From Phycomyces nitens (Eukaryota > Mucoromycota > Mucoromycetes > Mucorales > Phycomycetaceae), in contig JAHRBC010000004.1 of assembly GCA_022702545.1 (NCBI GenBank), forward strand, positions 6,230,001-6,294,000: a stretch of DNA of 64,000 nt, written 5' to 3'. How positions within the stretch are numbered: position 1 is the first letter of the stretch; each line of letters starts with the position of its first letter. Below, piece by piece: positions 57,037-64,000 of this stretch. A program made the position numbers and the translations under genes. Under the pieces are notes generated by a model, which saw only the letters and a program-made list of their open reading frames with translations, did not search any database and was not told the DNA's origin.

Positions 57037-59350
57037 CTAGGGCCAATTGTTTGTATGATTCTGTATATTAGAAGGTTCACGGTAATCAAACTGGATAAGC
57101 CGTGAGTTTGTAGGAATAGAAGGCGATGAACAAGACGTTACTTTCTGGCTATGAAAAGACGTGATCTGATGCGCAGACGCTCGTCTTGTATAGGGCATTG
57201 TCATGACTTGTGCATCTGAATCCAAAGGCAGGGGCGGCAATGACAGCTCGCGTGCCCAGTTGGGTACTTCAGATGCTCTAACTTCTGACAGTGGCCGTGG
57301 TGGTGGGTGTGCACGGGGAGGTTGTGTAGATGTCGATTGGAAAGAAGACGTCAAGAAACTTGGCATCTGTGATTTGGTATTGTAGCCAAAGATACTTGAT
57401 GCTACTGGTGGTGTTGGTGGGGCTATCAGTGGACGAAAGCTGTTCTCTGGCGAGGGCATGTCGTAGCTGGCGTCTGAAGATCGTCGTCTGAGCGAATGCT
57501 GGGAGAGAGACAGGGCACTTGCTCCAGGTTTATCTTCAAATGTATCGTCAGTAGTGGTGTTCTCTTGGAATCTCATGATTGCCTTGTTGGATATGATGGG
57601 TGGGGGGCGTGAGGGTGGAGGAACACCACCGGACTGAAGAATATAGTTATCTCGGGCTCTGACGGCATCGATAGGATTTGAGCCGTCTGGTGGACTATGA
57701 GAGAGGATTCCTGACGGTGGTCTCCAGCCGTTGTTTTTCTCCTTCTCGCCACCAGAACGGGCACTTCTGGCCAGGTCCTCCATTTTGAGAATATCTGCTG
57801 CTGTCAGTGGTGTAACTGGCTTCTGGTTAAGATATTCAAGTACGCTGGATTTATAGGTACCCGCAACTTTGCGAGTGTTGGTGTGAATACCAGGCTTTTC
57901 TCCATTGGTCTTGCTCATCTTTTGAGCCCATCGCTTCCTCTCGAGATCGTCCTTTCGTCGTTCGTTCTCCATCGGGCGAGTATAATCGTAAGTAAGGAAC
58001 TTTTCTTCCATGACTTGTTCCTCTGGACTGATGGTTTCTTCAATGAAGCTATCTGTCTGACTTCTAATGGATACACCAGTATTTCCGGTCCCACTACGCT
58101 TTGGATTGCGCCTTCGTACCTTTAGTGGATACTCCTCCATCAGGATCTCTTCCAATTCATGAGTCGGATCAAAGTTGGCGCGCTTACTCTGTGTTCTGGT
58201 CAGTATAAAGATCTATTTAATGAAATATGCTTACGTCAGGAATAAAGGGCGGAATTGCTGCCTTGGATTTGAGGGCTTCCCAGTCCAGTCCAGCAAACCA
58301 GGGATGGGACAAGAGTGCATTGAAGCCCTTTTCATTTACACCCAGTCTCAAATCAACATCGCGTGTCAAAAGCCCTTTTACAAAGTCGACTGCTTCAGGA
58401 GACACGTCCTTTTGCTCCAGAATTGACAATGGTTCATAGAGAATTGCACGGTGGAGCATATCATTTGATTTTCCGCGAAACGGTCGCTGTAATCAATAGC
58501 CAATGATTAGACATCCAAAGGGAGGACGAAACCTTGGCTGGGGTTCTTTTTCTTTTTTTTCTAACCTTGCCAAACAAGAGTTCGTAACACATCACACCAA
58601 GAGACCACCAATCAACCGATGCATAATAGCCTCTCTTCTGAAGTACTTCTGGTGCCATGTATGCCATTGAGCCAGCAATAGATGTCAAGGGTTTGCCTTC
58701 GGTGTACTGGACTGCGATATTGAAATCAGTGAGATACGAATGGCCTTGATCATCTAGTAGAATGTTATCTGGTTTGATATCTCTAAAGTACAATCAATAA
58801 TCCATTACAATACTATCTGTCTGTCTCTATAATTTTACCTGTGGACAATGTTTTTGCTGTGAAGATAATTGAGTCCAAGCGATATTTCGGCTGCATAGAA
58901 ACGAACACGTTCTTCTGGCATGATCCCGAATCTCTCTAGATGAAATCGAAGATCTCCTCCCAGCATAAGATCAATAACCATAAACATATTCTTGTCGTCC
59001 TGGAATGCATAGCGTAGATTGACAACGACGTTGGAGGTGATTTGTTCTAGCAATCGTCGCTCGGATATTATATTGTCCACGGCTTTCATTTGTATACATT
59101 TTGCCTTGTTGATGTATTTGAGTGCAAAGAGTTCTCTGGTGCCTCTGTGCTGAACGACACGAACTTTTCCAAATGCACCCTTTCCAACAGAGCGCAGGAG
59201 AACAAAATGCGAAAGATCGACTATTGTATGTAAACATTATTTATTGTATTGTTTAATTATCAATATTTCTGGCCGTAAAAAAAAATGATGTCGATTGTCA
59301 CCTTCACCATCGAGGTCGATCAATTGTTCATTGCAACAGACTGCTCCCAT
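57037..59350 (-). CDS. YANK/STK32-type AGC protein kinase
   Basis: Exons 59350-59302, 59220-58839, 58782-58566, 58486-58235 and 58188-57037 give 683 aa. The start MGAVCCNEQ has Gly2 and two cysteines, a myristoylation/palmitoylation-like N-terminus. The kinase domain (~20-285) has [20 protein letters not shown] (catalytic Lys), [28 protein letters not shown], then LTDFNIAVQ (DFN in place of DFG, a hallmark of YANK kinases) and SMAYMAPEV. The family is normally ~400 aa. Here the C-terminal half after ~residue 300 is a long Pro/Ser/Arg-rich, probably disordered extension with a polyproline PPPSRPPP stretch. Substrates are not established. Fungal relatives are thought to act at the plasma membrane, which the N-terminus supports. 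The gene is tandem with the myosin gene. Confidence 0.92.
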
Positions 59351-60432
59351 GATCCACTTAAAGTGTTGTAAATGCAGTTATTGATTGTATTTAGGTACAA
59401 AAAAGATTGCGAATGAGATGGTTTATGTAAAGAAGTCTAGGATGGCCAAGGCATAAAGAAAGAAAGAAAGAGAATAACAAGGAAATGATACGATAAAATA
59501 ATATAATATAATATAATAATATATATATATATATATATATTTTACCATCAAAATCTTAATATATAATTTATACGCACATTATATTCTGCTTGGTGACACT
59601 TTGAAAGTAAAATAAAATAGAAAATAGTTGCAAGATTAGGGATCCAAAGATATCCAATCAATCGATATTTTCTTTGCTTATCAGAAAACCAAAATTGTAC
59701 CTTTTCTTTTTTATCAACTCTTTATACTTCTTCAAGACCTGTATTTCTTTCTTTCTTCAATTGCTTATTTTTTTCTGCCGAATATTGTCACACACACACA
59801 CACTTGAAGAAGAAGAAGAAGAAGAAAAATAAACTTTGAGATTCCGATATGCTTTGAAATGGCCTTTAATTTAATATAATATAATATATAATATAATATA
59901 TATATTAAAATGACCAGAATCCTTGTGGCAATACTTCTTCATGATGTATATATTAGTGGGCGGGTGTGGGAAATGAGTCTCACTTGAGTACCAAAATTTG
60001 CCTTAACCACATTGCGATAATTGAAAATTACCCAATAAGAGCCATGTTGGAATGAATTTGAATCGTTAATCTTACGGGACACTTGTAAAGTACATGATGT
60101 TACACAAGATATTTTCAATGTTCCGGGAAAAAAGCGTGAGTGTGACTACTTGGCTTTTGTCCGGCTCGCGTCAAGACATCGGGTCTTGTGTAACTTTGTC
60201 CCCTAAAAAAAATGGTCCCCTTTCTCTCCTCAATATAATCACTTGTCTCTTTTCATAGAAAAATATCATGCAAAAGGGAATACATTATCGATGGGACAGT
60301 GTGTGCTTATAACAAAATGATAAATATCGTCTCAAAGACGTACAAGCCGGACATCATAAGGATGGTCACAATACATTGTCCGGCCCGCACCCCCTTGTCT
60401 CCTTGTCAGACTGGATTCGTGTCCCCAAAGAT
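59351..60432. other. Intergenic DNA with microsatellites
   Basis: Contains the kinase promoter, AT-rich runs (59500-59540), a (CA)n tract (59789-59803) next to a (GAA)n tract (59806-59826), and the repeated string TTGTCCGGC(T/C)CGC at ~60159 and ~60379. No gene recognised outside the adjoining Tc1 relic. Confidence 0.5.
59806..59826. repeat. (GAA)7 microsatellite
   Basis: Uninterrupted GAA units directly after a short CA tract, read directly. Confidence 0.93.
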
Positions 60433-60845
60433 CGCTAATTATCTTGGAAAATGAATTCTCCATGTTTCCTTTGCCCAAGACTTTGAAACCAGGGCATGGA
60501 ATCACGCTTTATGAGTCTTTTGTACTTGTGCTGATTTAGCGTATCATCAACAATTATAAGCATTTCCACACCTCTGGTCTAAATAGACCCCCGTAACATC
60601 CCTGAACTCCCTCCACCTTGGACTCTTGGCATAATATATCCTCTTTTGCACTTTTGTTGTTTCGTGCACCACACACGAGCCTTTCTAGCCCTTGGGAATA
60701 CCATGAATCTGGACTCATCACTCTAGATCACTCCATTCCAAAGCTTATTGCAACGACGAGCCTCATTTGCAAACTTCAAGAGGTTTCAGAAATACCTTTT
60801 CATCGCCACAGGCTTCATGGCAGCTACGCAGGACCGTATTCCGAG
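60433..60845 (-). pseudogene. Decayed Tc1/mariner transposase, central DDE portion
   Basis: One continuous minus-strand frame reads KFANEARRCNKLWNGVI, stop, SDESRFMVFPRARKARVWC, then KRGYIMPRVQGGG, then KRLIKRDSMPWFQSLGQRKH and GEFIFQDN. This covers the first catalytic Asp (VIWSDESRF) and second catalytic Asp (FIFQDN) blocks of Tc1-like transposases. Four in-frame stops interrupt it. At least two fall where Trp is expected (VIW-SDES, GSIW-TRG), consistent with TGG to TAG transitions. No downstream DPDLNPIE block or terminal repeats were identified. Confidence 0.82.
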
Positions 60846-61163
60846 TTTTTTTTTTGAGATATTTTCAAATGCATCTCTCTTGATTGCAACGCTTGATGAT
60901 GTCTGAATCTCATCCGTAATGGTATCTAATGTTGCGGTTGGATCCTTGCGCATAATGCTACCCAGAGATCATAGATCACAATATTTTAAAAGACAGGGTC
61001 TTCCTTGACGCTTTCTTTTTTTTTTTTTTGACAAGGGCAGCTCTAGTCAGATCCTGGAAAAGAATACTTTCTCAAGGTTGCGTCTAAGAACTGGAATTTT
61101 CGCGAGGCTTGTACTCTTTACGAACATGCTCTGAAGTTACCGTTTAATGCAGTCTGTCAAACC
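60846..61163. other. Intergenic, 5' of the pseudogene at 61.2 kb
   Basis: May include the mutated N-terminal part of the Tc1 relic (minus strand) and weak coding-like sequence just before 61164 on +. No separate feature can be supported. Confidence 0.4.
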
Positions 61164-62868
61164 ATGGAAAGTGATCTTAATTTGATAGCCAAGAGCAGGA
61201 AGGCTTTTGTAGAGCCAATTAATACGATATTGTCTGATTTACAAGTAAGGTGGCATACATCTCAATACCATAATTCTATAGACTCATTCATTCCTTCCCC
61301 CTTTATCGTGTTGATAGTTCTACGTAAACAGATGGAAAGCCAGCAGCCTTCTCAGGAACAGCAACATATCTTTACAGACAATATTAATGAAAACTACAAC
61401 AATTGTAGCAACTTAACCAAGAATATATATCACCAAAGATCTGTAAGTTTTAAGGATCTGATGGTGGTGCTGTGATCAAGATTGACCAACTATTTAATCT
61501 ATAACACTATACTCCTTAGGACGGAAAACGAAAAAACAAAGACAGCGACAAAATGGAAGCCGATAAAATTATAATTTGAATATGTAATGGAAGCTTCGTC
61601 AAGTTGCCAATACAATCTTGATTTTTTATATATGCATAGAATCAAGTAATTTTGCTGCTTCACTGTTGTTTAAAAAAGCCAAAAAGAGCTACAGCTTCCA
61701 CCCTCCCAACTTAACACTCTCCGTCTCCGCAAACAAACCAAGGATCAATGGTGATTGTGCGAAAAAACTCGATGATTATTTTGTGGTGATAATTGGTCCC
61801 CAATCTGGCGATGAAACTTTGGATTGTACTCGAGAAGAACATGAACTCAACATGGAAGAACAACGAGTCCTACATTGCTTCAAAAAAAAAAGGCCAATAT
61901 ATTTGACCTTTTAGACGTTTGCTTGAATGGAACTTTGGACGATCTATTGGATCGCATGGATGACATCAAGGCTAGTCTAGGCGATAATGATGATGAACGA
62001 CAAGACATTCGGCTCCTCCGTTACATACTGTCGGATTATCACGCGAATTGCAGCAAGCCGTCTTTCATCGTAACTCCAAATGAACGTACTCCTTTTGCTG
62101 AATATATCATTCTGATATTCAAGTATTTCAGTGCCTAAACAAGATTGTTATCTTTCATTTGGTAAGAAAATGTTAGGATGGTATTTCTGTTCAAGCGTTT
62201 ATGATTATATTTTTATATATATATTTTGTATAGGTGTGAAAAAGGCTCTCCATCTAACAAGCAATTGATGCTTTGTCTTTCTGAAAGCCAGCGAAAACTC
62301 CTAGATGGTATTGGGTTTAGTTGCAAGGACAAGGTTGAACGTGCGATGATGGAGTGCTCAGGGTATGTATGATAAAAAATTCCGATATATATATAGATGT
62401 CACACAAAGTCAGCGGTACTGTACAAACGCCTTTTCTTACTTACTCACACTTGTGTATATAGGGAAGAAGACGGAGATCATACCAAAGAGGATACTCTGA
62501 AGTTGATGGAATATACTAGTAACTGTTTGAAGAACGAAATCAATCAGTACCAGTACGCATCTTGGACGACATTTGGAAGAAGACGTATATTTGCCGTACA
62601 ATGCATCAAAAATAAGATGACATTGTTATCAACCAGTCGTATGAGAGTTGGAAAATGGTGCTTTGTGGAGATACGGTCTGCCATTGTACCAAGGGACTGG
62701 GAAGACCGATACTATCTGAATCGTGTGATGGAGTTGTTGATGAAATTAAAGGTAAGGTTACAATCAAGTCAAAGTTATTGGAATCAAATAGGAATTACTG
62801 ACAATATACATGTATGTGTATACGCGACATTTTAGGAAATGCTGCTTGAACAAAAAGAAGTAATGTAG
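61164..62868 (+). pseudogene. Broken multi-exon gene of unknown family
   Basis: Exon-like blocks with good splice sites run along +: 61164-61240, 61333-61440 and 61510-61578; then LTLSVSANKPRINGDCAKKL with EEHELNMEEQRVLH to ~61880; NIFDLLDVCLNGTLDDLLDR to TPFAEYIILIFKYFSA at ~62135; CEKGSPSNKQLML (exon from 62234), joined by GT-AG introns to EEDGDHTKEDTLKLMEYTSN (from 62463) and a last exon 62836-62868. Three lesions break it: a TGA at 61576-61578, a required frame change at an A10 run (61881-61890) and a TAA at 62136-62138 inside an otherwise continuous block. The style resembles large repeated gene families of unknown function in Mucoromycota (from memory, unverified). No function is proposed. 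Confidence 0.55.
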
Positions 62869-63295
62869 ATATCAAGGATACCATCAAAGCGGTCAGTCGA
62901 TCGGGTCAAGCAATGAATGAATTGTAGCCTTATTCTATTGATCTAAAATCATAGTATAGTTGTACCCCCTTTTTTTTACAATATCACCAATACCAATAAA
63001 TGCTTCATTCTAGTTAATCTTTGTTTTTTGTGTGTCCATCTTCACTGCCCCCATTACAATGACAAGGTCGTCAACTACGCCTGCCATTTTCGTCGATTTG
63101 GATTGGATAACGGCATCTAGGAACATCTCACAATGTGCTCTTACACTAGTTTGGCTCCTTTTCTAGTCGGATTCTAACTGAAATGGACCAGTTGACAATA
63201 TACGTTATACCCGTATATATATATTTAAAAAAACAGGTATTTATAAATAAATAACAGTCTATTTTATGCCCTAAGGAGCTAAAGGTCCAAGATAA
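62869..63295. other. Intergenic DNA
   Basis: AT-rich spacer with no recognisable gene or repeat. Confidence 0.5.
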
Positions 63296-63490
63296 TTAGA
63301 AACTTGGATTGATTGCCAAGTCCACCTTTCTAAACAAAAATGAGCCGTTTGGCCGCAAATCTGACAATTGCAATCCTCTGTAATCTGTCTTGAGAATATT
63401 CGCTACCTTTTTCTTTTGAACATGTACAAAAAATATATTGCCAGAGATGTTTAGATGGCCAAGAGAATACACAGCCCAGTCGTATTCCAT
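63296..63490 (-). CDS. Small hypothetical ORF, 64 aa
   Basis: An open minus-strand frame from an ATG (MEYDWAVYSLGHLNISGNIF) to FLFRKVDLAINPSF. Its composition is less biased than surrounding DNA, and it looks like the end of a beta-rich domain, but it is short and no family is recognised. It could be a terminal exon of the partial gene to the right only if that gene's stop at 63615 were wrong, so it is listed separately. Confidence 0.3.
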   Translation of the reverse strand: MEYDWAVYSLGHLNISGNIFFVHVQKKKVANILKTDYRGLQLSDLRPNGSFLFRKVDLAINPSF

Positions 63491-63614
63491 CTCAATCTAT
63501 CTAATATCTAGCAAACCAAACAGACAAATACATCTGGAACACTTACATCAAGACTAAATAGAATATCGAGAAAGATGTTATTCTATATTGCTTTATATAC
63601 AAGGCTTAGGATGA

Positions 63615-63906
63615 TTAGTTAAAGATCTGATGGAACTTGTCATCTAGTTCTTTTTTTGTCTTTTCTTCAGACCATTCAAACATCTTGGCCAACTGAAATA
63701 CGGTATTGGAAAGAGCCTCATATTTCACTTGTTTGGTCTTCATTTCCCATTCTTTCTCATTATTTTGCGGGATAACAGCAACCCTCTCTTCCTGAAAGCG
63801 TCTGGCAGCTGTATTGAGACTATCGATTCTTATCTTTTGTGCCTCTCTCGTATCCTGTATGAGCCTAGGAACTTCGGGACTAATCATCTCCCGAGGTCTT
63901 CTATCC

Positions 63907-63940
<34 letters not shown>

Positions 63941-64000
63941 CATCGTCAGTCTATCTCCAATTGCACTCGCATCCTAAACCTAGACTCACTTTGCTAATAA
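63615..64000 (-). CDS. C-terminal part of an unrecognised helical protein (runs off right edge)
   Basis: The minus strand enters from the right edge with LLAK (64000-63990), crosses a GTGAGT-CTATCC...GATAG intron (63989-63901) and continues in phase at 63900 with RPREMISPEVPRLIQDTREA, then RIDSLNTAARRFQEERVAVI, ending ELDDKFHQIFN at 63615. The ~95 visible C-terminal residues are charged and predicted helical, like a coiled-coil tail. The family cannot be named from this piece. The intron contains the (AC)n(AT)n tract at 63906-63940. Confidence 0.55.

Overview
The window comes from an intron-rich, AT-rich fungal nuclear genome. Introns are mostly 45-120 nt with GT-AG ends, coding regions are moderately GC-balanced, and intergenic DNA is AT-rich and full of microsatellites and decayed transposons. 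Gene content (stand-alone KDM4-type demethylase, YANK-type AGC kinase, RapGAP, class II myosin, large F-box/LRR and BTB families, Tc1/mariner relics) fits an early-diverging filamentous fungus of the Mucoromycota/Mucorales type. The species is not determined; this is inference from style and content.

Layout. 0-6.5 kb: the 3' part of a MAPKKK-type kinase (+), then a DEP-RGS regulator of G-protein signalling and an EDE1/Eps15-like endocytic scaffold (both -). 6.5-12.3 kb: a gene-poor graveyard with at least two decayed Tc1/mariner transposases and a small minisatellite. 12.3-19 kb (all -): F-box/LRR protein, SulP/STAS anion transporter, and an SPP2/GPKOW-type G-patch splicing factor. 19.9-25.4 kb (+): a bZIP transcription factor, a MATH-BTB-like gene with an apparent frameshift, and tRNA-Leu(TAA). 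25.7-27.5 kb (-): ribosomal protein uS10 (RPS20) and an unrecognised 256-aa protein. 27.8-35.3 kb (+): one intronless 2490-aa protein built from repeated ASH/MSP/hydin-like Ig-fold modules, the most unusual gene here. 35.6-40.5 kb: a divergent pair, U1A/U2B''-type snRNP protein (-) and RAD3/XPD helicase (+, 17 exons). 40.8-44.6 kb: an F-box/LRR pseudogene, a non-LTR reverse-transcriptase relic and a Tc1 relic. 45-59.4 kb: KDM4-like demethylase (-), RapGAP (+), short-rod class II myosin (-) and YANK-type kinase (-). 59.4-64 kb: another Tc1 relic, a multi-lesion pseudogene, a doubtful small ORF, and the 3' end of a gene running off the right edge (-).

No operon-like logic is expected in a fungus. 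The genes form a mixed housekeeping and signalling neighbourhood: splicing (SPP2-like, U1A/U2B''), transcription and repair (XPD, KDM4-like, bZIP), translation (uS10, tRNA), membrane traffic and cytokinesis (EDE1-like, myosin II) and signalling (MAPKKK, RGS, RapGAP, YANK). Two divergent promoters carry palindromic CACGTG boxes. Exon junctions below were read by eye from splice signals and reading-frame continuity. They close into whole-codon models for the EDE1-like, SulP, SPP2-like, bZIP, uS10, snRNP, XPD, KDM4-like, RapGAP, myosin and YANK genes.
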